Shown here: in pieces, positions 1-7,029 of the stretch | Position numbering within the stretch: the first letter of the stretch is position 1 | How the letters are laid out: each line of letters opens with the position of its first letter | From: CAZLGC01 sp964559275 | Lineage (GTDB): Bacteria; Patescibacteriota; CALEFQ01 | Length of the DNA: 19,200 nt | Reading direction: 5' to 3' | Assembly: GCA_964559275.1 (NCBI GenBank) | Contig: CAZLGC010000016.1 | Span: forward strand, 1 to 19,200 | Position numbers and translations under genes: made by a program | The notes under the pieces: generated by a model | The model's input: the letters and a program-made list of their open reading frames with translations, nothing else | Databases searched by the model: none | Told to the model about the DNA's origin: nothing

Positions 1-305
1 AAGGGAACGTCGCTATTGCTAAAAACCGAGCAACCAAATCGAAATTTAGCCGCAAGGTTTCCTTTAGAAATCACCACTATTTACTGCAAAAGAATTTGTT
101 ATGGGGGAATTTCTGGCGCCTATCGCCGGAAATACTCTGGTATGAAACCAAAATGTGGGGTTATGGAATCGTCCGGGAACCGTTTTTATTACCAGACATG
201 GGTAAGGTTTTTACCAGGTGGCCGCAAATGGCCAAGAAGCGTCAGCAGATCATGGCCCGACGTAAGGCCACCGTTGAGGACATCCAGCGTTGGTTTGAAA
301 GCTAG
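1..305 (+). CDS. Glycosyltransferase family 2, C-terminal fragment
   Basis: The frame is open from the left edge (first whole codon at base 3) and stops with TAG at 303-305, so this is the 3' end of a gene that starts outside the window. The roughly 100 visible residues are basic and aromatic: RNHHYLLQKN, then WRLSPEILWYE, and an ending close to RRKATVEDIQRWF. This matches the C-terminal tail of bacterial rhamnosyltransferase-like GT2 proteins, where an amphipathic or membrane-associated segment is followed by a basic helix ending in a W-F motif. The catalytic GT-A domain is not in the window. The gene ends 8 bases before a second, complete GT2 gene, so the two probably act together in making cell-surface polysaccharide. 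The family assignment rests on the tail only and is moderately sure. Confidence 0.6.
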   Translation, partial: GNVAIAKNRATKSKFSRKVSFRNHHYLLQKNLLWGNFWRLSPEILWYETKMWGYGIVREPFLLPDMGKVFTRWPQMAKKRQQIMARRKATVEDIQRWFES

Positions 306-313
306 TTTGCAAT

Positions 314-1162
314 ATGGATCTATCAATTGTCGTTGTTCACTACAAGGCGCCCGACCTTTTGGAGCAATGCATAAAATCCATCACCAACAAATACCCTGAA
401 TTAGAGGGTAAATTTGTAATTATTGATAATTCACCGACCCCGAAGACAACCCGACGTATCAAGCGGACTTTCCCCCAGGAACGTTACATACCCTCCCGCG
501 TCAATGTCGGTTTCGCCAAGGCTGTTAACTGGGGAATGAAGAATTCAAATTCAAAATACGTATTGATACTGAACCAGGATATCGTGGTTCAGAATGATGC
601 CATCAAGAAGCTTTATAACTTCATGGAAGAAAGGGAGAATGTTGCTATTACCGGTCCTAAGCTTATTTACAAAGACGGGGCTATTCAACGCAGTTGTTGC
701 CGGTTCTATACCCCGAAGATTGTGATTTATCGGCGCACTTTTGTCGGCAACTTCCCGGGACCAAAGAAAAAACTCCACTGGTTCACTATGGAAGACTATG
801 ACCGCGAGTCAGTACGAGACGTCGACTGGGTAGTCGGCGCCGCCATGATGTTTCGACGCCAGGCCCTGGAATCAGTCGGGCATTTTGATGAACGCTTCTT
901 TTTCTATTTCGAAGATGTGGATCTTTGCCGACGTATGTGGGAAAAAGGCTGGCGGGTAGTTTACGTTCCTGAGGCAAAAATGACCCACTATCATACCCGC
1001 GAGAGTGCTGAAAAAGAGGGTATCATGTCACTTACCAACAAAATGACTAGAATTCATGTCAAAAGTGGTATAAAATACTTTATGAAATACCGTGGTCGCA
1101 AGGAATCACCGCGTGAGCTTTATCTAAAATCAATAAACAAAAAAAATGTCGGACGAGATTAA
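314..1162 (+). CDS. Glycosyltransferase family 2 (rhamnosyltransferase-like)
   Basis: A 282-residue cytoplasmic or membrane-associated GT-A sugar transferase. The N-terminus gives the nucleotide-sugar fold (LSIVVVHYKAPDLL; VIIDNS at about 35-40). The metal-binding DXD position reads NQD at 87-89, a variant common in WbbL-type rhamnosyltransferases. The acceptor side has DWVVGAAMMFRRQAL at about 171-185, followed by FDERFFFYFEDVDLCRRM at about 191-208, the ED-x-D signature of the family. There is no transmembrane helix. The donor sugar cannot be read from sequence; rhamnose is only the commonest assignment for this motif set. It lies 8 bases after another GT2 gene and overlaps the DUF4012 gene by 17 bases, so the three are probably cotranscribed. 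The ATG at 314 lacks a clear SD sequence, as is usual in this window. Confidence 0.88.
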   Translation: MDLSIVVVHYKAPDLLEQCIKSITNKYPELEGKFVIIDNSPTPKTTRRIKRTFPQERYIPSRVNVGFAKAVNWGMKNSNSKYVLILNQDIVVQNDAIKKLYNFMEERENVAITGPKLIYKDGAIQRSCCRFYTPKIVIYRRTFVGNFPGPKKKLHWFTMEDYDRESVRDVDWVVGAAMMFRRQALESVGHFDERFFFYFEDVDLCRRMWEKGWRVVYVPEAKMTHYHTRESAEKEGIMSLTNKMTRIHVKSGIKYFMKYRGRKESPRELYLKSINKKNVGRD

Positions 1163-3083
1163 TCTGGTTTACCCCTTGAAGAAAGGGAAGCGTAAGGGAT
1201 TGAAAAAGAAAATACTAATTACCATCGCCATCATACTGGTTATTTTTGTTATCTTGGGAGTAACTTCCGTAGACAATGCTAAGGCTGCTTATAACCTGGC
1301 GCTGGAGGGCAAGGAGCACCTTGTAAAAGTGCAGGAATACGTCGCTAAGCAGGACCTAAAGGAAGCTTCGGCTGAAATCGAACAGGCCCGCAGCAAATTC
1401 GAGGAAGCTCAGAAAGAATTTAATTGGGTGCGCTGGGCGGTGGTGGTTCCTTATGTCGGCAGCCAGATTTCGGCCAGCGGAACATTGATAGACTCAGCTG
1501 TAACTCTAACAGACAGCCTCGGCGAAACCGTGGAGGCCGGCCTGGAAATATTGTCACCGCTACAAGCAGAAGAGGTTACCAGCTTCAGTCAACTGTCCCC
1601 GACGGAAAAAGGAGAGGCCCTGGAGAAACTGGGCAAAGCTATTCCTTTGTTTGAGCAGGCCCAAACTGATGTAACTGAGGTTAAAGAAGATTTGGAAAAT
1701 ATGCCGACTTTTGCTGTCCGCCCGGAAATAGTCGAGGCGCGCGACATGGTTTTAGAAAAACTCCCGATGGTAGAAACTTTTACAGAAGAGCTGTTGCTGG
1801 CAGCTAAGGTTTTGCCTCGGATCGGCGGCCACCCTGATGAGCAGCAATTCTTGTTTGTTTCTCAAAATAATCACGAGTTGAGAGCTTCCGGTGGATTTAT
1901 CGGAAATGTCGGTATCATGAAAGTTCATGAGGGCGAGGTAGTCGATTTCACCACTTCGGGCGTTTATAACCTGGACGAGGAAGCCCCGGTCAAAATTGAA
2001 CCGCCGGATTACCTTAAAGAATACCTGAAATCCACCACCTGGTATCTACGTGATGCCAACACCTGCATTGGCTGTATTGATTTTGCAGTGGCTTCGCAAA
2101 ACATCCTTGATTTTTATAAAACTGAGACCGGCTCAGAAAATTTCGACGGTGTTATTTCCGTAACCCCATCGTTCCTGGAAGATTTACTGGAAATCACCGG
2201 CCCAGTGGAAGTTCCCGGCTACCCATACACTTTTACCGCCGAGAATGTCACGGAAACACTTCAGGAACATGTCGAAGTCAATTTTGCCCAGATGGGGATT
2301 CCTATGGAGGATCGCCAAGCTCTAGTAAGTGATCTAAGCAACGTTCTACTCCAAAAGACGTTTACACTGCCTAAAGAAAAATGGCTCGAGCTCGTGACTG
2401 TCCTACAACGAGCTTTTAACGAAAAGCATGCCATGATCTATGTAAAAGATCAGGAAACACAAGAAATTCTACGCTCTGAAGGCTGGACTAGTGAACTTAA
2501 TAACGACTGGGATCAGGATTATCTGGCGCTGGCCGACAATAACATGGCTGCTCTTAAAACCGACCGGGTAGTGGATCGCAGCCTGAATTACGAAGTAGAT
2601 CTAAGTAACCCCAACGAACCGATTGCGCGCCTACAGGTCACTTACGTAAATAACGGCCGCTTTACACACTTTACGACGCGCTATCGAACCTGGTCACAAC
2701 TCTATGTCCCCGCCCAGGCAGAACTGATTTCATATGAAGGTGTCGAGGTAACTGATAAGCAGGGTCCGGCAGGTGAAATTGTCGAAGAAATAGACCCTCA
2801 TTCCGGACGCAAAGTTTGGTCTTACTTCAAATCAGTTGAGCCTGGTACCCAAGAAACTGTTACGATTGAATACAAACTGCCGCCGACAGTTATGGTGAGG
2901 GATACCTACGAGCTACTGGTACAAAAACAGCCCGGAACAATTGAGCCCAAGCTTAACGTTACCGTCACCGGCGACAGTAAGCCAAAGATGGTCGATCCGG
3001 TTGATGTCAGCACCATTGATGACAAGGTTGTCTCCTTTGACTCCAACCTCTTAATCGATCGTGAGTTCGAAATAACCTACTAA
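1146..3083 (+). CDS. DUF4012 domain-containing membrane-anchored protein
   Basis: A 645-residue protein. It has a short basic cytoplasmic head, one membrane helix at about 21-41 (ITIAIILVIFVILGV), and an Ala/Glu/Lys-rich helical stalk from about 48 to 190. A large extracytoplasmic domain follows, carrying the DUF4012 hallmark FVSQNNHELRASGGFIGNVG near residues 236-256. DUF4012 proteins are widespread in Patescibacteria and Gram-positive bacteria, often beside glycosyltransferases and LytR-type genes. Their function is not established; cell-wall or surface-polymer work is the usual guess, and the GT2 neighbours fit it. A CIGC pair (Cys307, Cys310) follows WYLRDANT, where many relatives have a W-S-P-D-F type sequence. 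The ATG lies inside the end of the upstream GT2 gene (17-base overlap), suggesting translational coupling. The next gene starts after a 1-base gap. Confidence 0.85.
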   Translation: MSDEINLVYPLKKGKRKGLKKKILITIAIILVIFVILGVTSVDNAKAAYNLALEGKEHLVKVQEYVAKQDLKEASAEIEQARSKFEEAQKEFNWVRWAVVVPYVGSQISASGTLIDSAVTLTDSLGETVEAGLEILSPLQAEEVTSFSQLSPTEKGEALEKLGKAIPLFEQAQTDVTEVKEDLENMPTFAVRPEIVEARDMVLEKLPMVETFTEELLLAAKVLPRIGGHPDEQQFLFVSQNNHELRASGGFIGNVGIMKVHEGEVVDFTTSGVYNLDEEAPVKIEPPDYLKEYLKSTTWYLRDANTCIGCIDFAVASQNILDFYKTETGSENFDGVISVTPSFLEDLLEITGPVEVPGYPYTFTAENVTETLQEHVEVNFAQMGIPMEDRQALVSDLSNVLLQKTFTLPKEKWLELVTVLQRAFNEKHAMIYVKDQETQEILRSEGWTSELNNDWDQDYLALADNNMAALKTDRVVDRSLNYEVDLSNPNEPIARLQVTYVNNGRFTHFTTRYRTWSQLYVPAQAELISYEGVEVTDKQGPAGEIVEEIDPHSGRKVWSYFKSVEPGTQETVTIEYKLPPTVMVRDTYELLVQKQPGTIEPKLNVTVTGDSKPKMVDPVDVSTIDDKVVSFDSNLLIDREFEITY

Positions 3084-3084
3084 T

Positions 3085-4302
3085 ATGTCTCCCTCTCAAT
3101 CACGCAAATACATTGCGATCTATATTGTTGTTATTCTGATTATCGCCAGCTTTGGCATCGGCCTCTGGTCGGGCCGGGTCTGGCAGAGCACTTCGGATAA
3201 GGATTACGAAGTGGAAATTGTAAACAAAGATGGGCGCCAGGTCGAAGAGCTGGATTTTAGTCTTTACTGGCACGTTTTTGATATAATCGAGGCTAAATTC
3301 TTCGACAAGCCGGTCAGTCCTAAAGACTTGTTTTACGGATCCATCAAAGGCATGGTGCAAGCCCTGGGCGATCCGTATTCTGCTTTCCTGGACCCAGATG
3401 AAACGCAGGAGTTTGAGGAAGAGCTAGAGGGAACATTTGAGGGAATTGGGATTGAGATCGCTGTCAAAAAAGATAAGCTTACAGTCGTTGCGCCCCTAGA
3501 AGGAACTCCAGCTGCTAAGGCTGGATTGCGACCCGGAGACTGGATCGTTAAAATCGATGATGAGCTTACACTGGACATGACATTGGATCAGGCTGTCCAA
3601 AGAATTCGTGGCCCCAAGGGCAGCACCGTCAAGCTGACCATTGCCCGCGAAGGAAGTGATGAAACCGAGGATTTTGAAATCGAGCGCGGGACCATTGAAG
3701 TCAAGTCTGTGCGAATGGAAGAGCTGGAAGGGGGTCTGGCACACGTTGAAATAATCCAGTTCGGTAATGATACCAGCGTCGAATTTGACAAGGTAGTAAA
3801 TGATATTCTGGGAAGCGAAACTAAAGGCATAATTCTGGATCTACGAAACAACCCCGGCGGACTGCTTGATATGTCTACACGAATTGCCAGCGAATTCATT
3901 GAGAACGGCGTTATTGTTCAGGAACAAGAAGCTGACGGTAGCATCATCAAAATTGAAGCCGAGGACACCGCCAGGTTAGAAGATTATCCTGTTGTTATTT
4001 TGGTCAACGAAGGTAGTGCTTCTGCCTCGGAAATTTTGGCTGGCGCTATGCGCGACAACCTAGGTACCCCGATTGTCGGCCAAACTACTTTCGGCAAGGG
4101 TTCCGTACAAGATCTCGAGAACTTACCACAGGGAACCAGCCTACGCCTAACAGTCGCCAAATGGCTGACACCTAACGGAGACCAGATTGACGAAGTTGGC
4201 ATTACTCCTGATTATGAAATTGAACTGACTGACGAAGATTACGATAACGACCAAGACCCGCAGTTGGAAAAAGCTATTGAAGTCTTGCGCTCAGAGATAT
4301 GA
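3085..4302 (+). CDS. S41-family C-terminal processing peptidase (CtpA/Prc-like)
   Basis: A 405-residue protease, exported and held by one N-terminal membrane helix (about 9-28). A PDZ domain spans about 117-190 (GTPAAKAGLRPGDWIVKID; IRGPKGSTVKLT). The S41 core follows, with the strand GIILDLRNNPGG and the catalytic segment NEGSASASEILAGAM, then GQTTFGKGSVQ. Ser313 and Lys338 have the 25-residue spacing of the Ser/Lys dyad in CtpA enzymes, so the protease looks active. Family members cleave the C-termini of exported or membrane proteins; the substrate here is unknown. The acidic tail (DEDYDNDQDP) is unremarkable. It follows the DUF4012 gene by 1 base, and its TGA overlaps the acylphosphatase ATG (ATGA), so it belongs to the same operon. 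Confidence 0.93.
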   Translation: MSPSQSRKYIAIYIVVILIIASFGIGLWSGRVWQSTSDKDYEVEIVNKDGRQVEELDFSLYWHVFDIIEAKFFDKPVSPKDLFYGSIKGMVQALGDPYSAFLDPDETQEFEEELEGTFEGIGIEIAVKKDKLTVVAPLEGTPAAKAGLRPGDWIVKIDDELTLDMTLDQAVQRIRGPKGSTVKLTIAREGSDETEDFEIERGTIEVKSVRMEELEGGLAHVEIIQFGNDTSVEFDKVVNDILGSETKGIILDLRNNPGGLLDMSTRIASEFIENGVIVQEQEADGSIIKIEAEDTARLEDYPVVILVNEGSASASEILAGAMRDNLGTPIVGQTTFGKGSVQDLENLPQGTSLRLTVAKWLTPNGDQIDEVGITPDYEIELTDEDYDNDQDPQLEKAIEVLRSEI

Positions 4303-4574
4303 GAAAGAGACTTCGCATCCTAATTAGGGGCAAGGTCCAGGGTGTAAGTTTCCGTTATTATGCCAAAGATGCAGCTGACGCTCTCGGTTTGGACGGATTT
4401 GTCAGGAACCTGGCTGACGGCAGTGTCGAAATAGTAGCCGAAGGAGAAGAAAAAGAGCTTGCCAAATTGCTTAAATGGAGTTATGATGGCTCCAAGGCCG
4501 CCGAAGTTCACCAGGTTGAAAAAGAGTGGCTGAAGCCGGGTTCAGATCTTGCCGGCTTTTCAATTATTATGTAA
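4299..4574 (+). CDS. acyP: Acylphosphatase
   Basis: At 91 residues it has the normal length for the family, which hydrolyses acyl phosphates such as acetyl phosphate or 1,3-bisphosphoglycerate in the cytoplasm. The phosphate-binding signature GKVQGVSFRYYA places the catalytic arginine at Arg19. The second signature, GFVRNLADGSVEIVAEG, places the catalytic asparagine at Asn37. Both are present, so activity is expected. The start codon overlaps the stop of the protease gene (ATGA), and rplI begins 3 bases after the stop. Its place in this operon probably reflects gene packing rather than a shared pathway. Confidence 0.93.
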   Translation: MRKRLRILIRGKVQGVSFRYYAKDAADALGLDGFVRNLADGSVEIVAEGEEKELAKLLKWSYDGSKAAEVHQVEKEWLKPGSDLAGFSIIM

Positions 4575-4577
4575 TCT

Positions 4578-5033
4578 ATGAAAGTTATCCTAGTAAAATC
4601 CGTTTCCAAGATAGGAAGCAAAGGTGAGACTATCGAAGTTAAGGCCGGCTACGCCCGCAACTTTTTGATCCCCAAGGGTTTGGCTGTAGCCGCCACCAAA
4701 GGAGCCAAGCATAACGCCAAGCTCCTAAAATCCAAAGAAGAGAAGACCAAGCAAGAGTTAGTCTCCCAGGCTGATACTATCGAGAAAAAACTAGCCGGTA
4801 AGAGCATTCCCGTCACCGCCAAGGCTGGTGAGGGCGGGCAGCTTTTCGGCGCCGTATCATCTAAGGATATCAGCGAAGTTATTACCAAGGAAATAGATCT
4901 CGACATCCCAGCAAATTATATTCTGATCGACGAAGATATAAAATCGGTTGGCGAACATAAGGTTAAGCTTAGGCTAACACCGGAAAAAGAACTCGACTTA
5001 CAGGTAGAAGTCTCGCCCGCCAACGAGAAATAA
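4578..5033 (+). CDS. rplI: Large-subunit ribosomal protein bL9
   Basis: A 151-residue bL9 with the full two-domain layout. The N-terminal rRNA-binding domain has MKVILVKSVSKIGSKGETIEV and the signature GYARNFLIPKGLAVAAT. A long connecting helix rich in Lys/Glu follows, then a C-terminal domain (GGQLFGAVSSKDISEVI; VGEHKVKLRL). bL9 reaches from the L1 stalk side of the 50S subunit and affects frame maintenance. Several CPR lineages are reported to lack bL9, so its presence here may help place the organism; that is established knowledge applied loosely. It is the last gene before a GC-rich hairpin at 5037-5057. Confidence 0.95.
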   Translation: MKVILVKSVSKIGSKGETIEVKAGYARNFLIPKGLAVAATKGAKHNAKLLKSKEEKTKQELVSQADTIEKKLAGKSIPVTAKAGEGGQLFGAVSSKDISEVITKEIDLDIPANYILIDEDIKSVGEHKVKLRLTPEKELDLQVEVSPANEK

Positions 5034-5036
5034 ATT

Positions 5037-5060
5037 GAGGGCCCCAGCGGGGCCCTCTTC
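5037..5060 (+). terminator. Rho-independent terminator-like hairpin after rplI
   Basis: A perfect 9-bp stem, GAGGGCCCC (5037-5045) and GGGGCCCTC (5049-5057), with an AGC loop, starts 3 bases after the rplI stop. The tract that follows (TTCACTT) is only partly T, so termination may be incomplete. This matters because pyrG begins 18 bases downstream, with no room for a full promoter between them. Confidence 0.75.
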
Positions 5061-5075
5061 ACTTACAAATAAAAT

Positions 5076-6713
5076 ATGCCGAAATCAAAAAGGAAATTCA
5101 TATTCATTACCGGCGGAGTGATTTCCGGACTGGGTAAAGGAGTCACCTCTTCTGCTATTACTAAGATTCTAAAAAGCTACGGACTTACCGTCACTCAGAT
5201 TAAATGCGAGATGTACGTCAATGTCGACGCCGGCACTATTCGCCCGACTGAGCACGGCGAGGTTTTCGTCTGCGCTGATGGCACCGAAACCGACCAGGAT
5301 TTGGGCACCTACGAGAGGTTTTCTGATCTAGAGTTAGGGCGAGAGAATTTCATCACCACCGGCCAGATTTACCAAGCGGTGATACAGCGCGAACGGAATT
5401 TGGAATATGACGGTGAGGATGTCGAGGTCGTCCCACACGTTCCAATGGAAATCATTTCCCGATTCAAAGAAGCCGGTAAAGCTGATAAGGCTGACGTGGT
5501 TATAATTGAATACGGAGGGACGGTCGGGGAATACCAGCAAGTTTTGTTCCTGGAAGCAGCCCGCATGCTCAAATTAGAGCAACCGGAAAACGTTCTGAAT
5601 ATTCACGTGGCTTATCTACCTATCCCCGCCAGCATCGGGGAGATGAAATCCAAGCCGGCTCAGTACGCCGTCAAAACTCTTTACTCTGCCGGCATAGTTC
5701 CGGATATTTTCATCGGCCGGGCCGAGAAGCCTCTGGACACCCCTCGAATCAACACGCTGGCCCGCAACACTGGTATACCCAAGCGTAATATTTTTTCTAA
5801 CCCTGACGTCAAATCTATATACGAGGTGCCATTAGTTTTGAATCGGCAGAGAATCGGGGAACGGATAGTAGAAATCCTGGGATACCGAAAGCGAGTTCAC
5901 CCCAAACTTAAGGACTATGAGGAATTAGTGCGCACCATCAAGCGCAAAAAGAAGCCGGTCAAGATTGGAATCGTCGGCAAGTACTTTGATACCGGCGACT
6001 TTGCTCTGGCTGATTCTTACGTATCAGTCATTGAATCGCTCAAGCATGCCTGCTGGCAATTCAAGCGCGAGCCAGAGTTGCACTGGATTAATTCTAAGGA
6101 CTACGAAAAAAGTCCGCACCTCGTGCGCGAACTTTCCAAATATGACGGGATAATTATTCCGGGCGGCTTTGGTAAAAGTGGGGTAGAGGGCAAGATAAAG
6201 GCCGTGAAATACATTCGCGAACACAAAATCCCTTACCTGGGTCTGTGCTACGGCCTGCAAATGGCAGTGGTTGAATTCGCCCGCAATGTGGCCAAGCTGC
6301 GCCGGGCTCACACTACGGAAGTTGACCAGAAATCTCCGTATCCGGTAATCGATATACTACCGGAGCAAAAAGAGAAATTGGCCAAGAATGATTATGGCGC
6401 GACGATGCGGCTTGGTGACCATAAAGCAATTTTGCAAAAAGGAACCATCGTTGCCAAAGCTTACGGGAAGGATCGTGTCATCGAACGACATCGCCATCGG
6501 TTCGAGGTAAATCCAAAATACATCAAGAAACTAGAAAAAGCAGGACTGGTTTTTTCAGGAAAATCACCAAACAGGCGTTTAATGGAATTCATTGAATTGC
6601 CAAGAGAGAAACACCCCTACTTTGTTGCCACTCAGGCTCACCCTGAATTTTTGTCACGCCCAAGCAGGCCGCATCCGCTATTTAGAGAGTTTATCGACGC
6701 CTGCATAGAATAA
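5076..6713 (+). CDS. pyrG: CTP synthase, glutamine-hydrolysing
   Basis: A 545-residue enzyme of standard length that makes CTP from UTP, ATP and glutamine. The N-terminal synthase domain shows ITGGVISGLGKGVTSSA (P-loop), HGEVFVCADGTETDQDLGTY and EYGGTVGEY. The C-terminal class I glutaminase shows IIPGGFGKSGVEGK, the nucleophile in PYLGLCYGLQMAVVEFARN (Cys391), and His522/Glu524 in QAHPEF, so the triad is complete. Some usually invariant stretches differ: KCEMYVNVDAGTIRP replaces the common K-x-DPYINVDPGTMSP, and the nucleophile elbow is C-Y-G rather than C-L-G. I believe such variants recur in CPR enzymes. The ATG at 5076 has no SD sequence and is separated from rplI only by the hairpin, suggesting expression by read-through. 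Confidence 0.95.
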   Translation: MPKSKRKFIFITGGVISGLGKGVTSSAITKILKSYGLTVTQIKCEMYVNVDAGTIRPTEHGEVFVCADGTETDQDLGTYERFSDLELGRENFITTGQIYQAVIQRERNLEYDGEDVEVVPHVPMEIISRFKEAGKADKADVVIIEYGGTVGEYQQVLFLEAARMLKLEQPENVLNIHVAYLPIPASIGEMKSKPAQYAVKTLYSAGIVPDIFIGRAEKPLDTPRINTLARNTGIPKRNIFSNPDVKSIYEVPLVLNRQRIGERIVEILGYRKRVHPKLKDYEELVRTIKRKKKPVKIGIVGKYFDTGDFALADSYVSVIESLKHACWQFKREPELHWINSKDYEKSPHLVRELSKYDGIIIPGGFGKSGVEGKIKAVKYIREHKIPYLGLCYGLQMAVVEFARNVAKLRRAHTTEVDQKSPYPVIDILPEQKEKLAKNDYGATMRLGDHKAILQKGTIVAKAYGKDRVIERHRHRFEVNPKYIKKLEKAGLVFSGKSPNRRLMEFIELPREKHPYFVATQAHPEFLSRPSRPHPLFREFIDACIE

Positions 6714-6715
6714 CC

Positions 6716-6747
6716 AAAAAGCAGCCCCCGTACGGGGGCTGCTTTTT
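6716..6747. terminator. Bidirectional terminator between pyrG and rpmA
   Basis: A perfect 14-bp inverted repeat, AAAAAGCAGCCCCC (6716-6729) and GGGGGCTGCTTTTT (6734-6747), with a GTAC loop. It begins 2 bases after the pyrG stop and lies 8 bases past the 3' end of rpmA. The A-tract on one side and the T-tract on the other make it a canonical intrinsic terminator for both convergent transcripts. Confidence 0.95.
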
Positions 6748-6755
6748 GAATTGCT

Positions 6756-7028
6756 TTACTTCACATTCACTACCCGGGTCGGCTTCAGAGTGCCGTCATA
6801 TTTGAGCTGGCGCATGGTGCGAAACTCAACCACGCCGTCAGTAATGGCAAACAACGTATCGTCTTTACCCTTCTTGACGTTTGTACCCGGATGGAACTTA
6901 GTCCCGCGCTGGCGAACAATAATCTGGCCAGCCTTAATTGTCTCGCCGCCGTAAATCTTGACGCCAAGCCTCTGGCCGGGACTATCTTTTAAGTTTTGGG
7001 CGGTACCGCCCGCTTTGACATGTGCCAT
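6756..7028 (-). CDS. rpmA: Large-subunit ribosomal protein bL27
   Basis: A 90-residue protein with the conserved opening MAHVKAGGTAQNLKDSPGQR, then LGVKIYGGE and IIVRQRGTKFHPGTNV, and a short C-terminal beta tail. bL27 sits at the peptidyl-transferase centre, with its flexible N-terminus close to the tRNA CCA ends. The N-terminus starts directly at MAH, without the cleavable extension seen in Firmicutes. It starts 1 base after the stop of the upstream methyltransferase gene, so the two are almost certainly cotranscribed. No bL21 gene, the usual partner, is in the window. Confidence 0.95.
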   Translation of the reverse strand: MAHVKAGGTAQNLKDSPGQRLGVKIYGGETIKAGQIIVRQRGTKFHPGTNVKKGKDDTLFAITDGVVEFRTMRQLKYDGTLKPTRVVNVK

Positions 7029-7029
7029 A

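Noticed and set aside
16..399. 127-residue plus-strand frame at the left edge
   Set aside because: It overlaps the GT2 tail in another frame and the start of the second GT2 gene, and its product looks like nothing; the frame ending at 305 has recognisable GT2 tail sequence.
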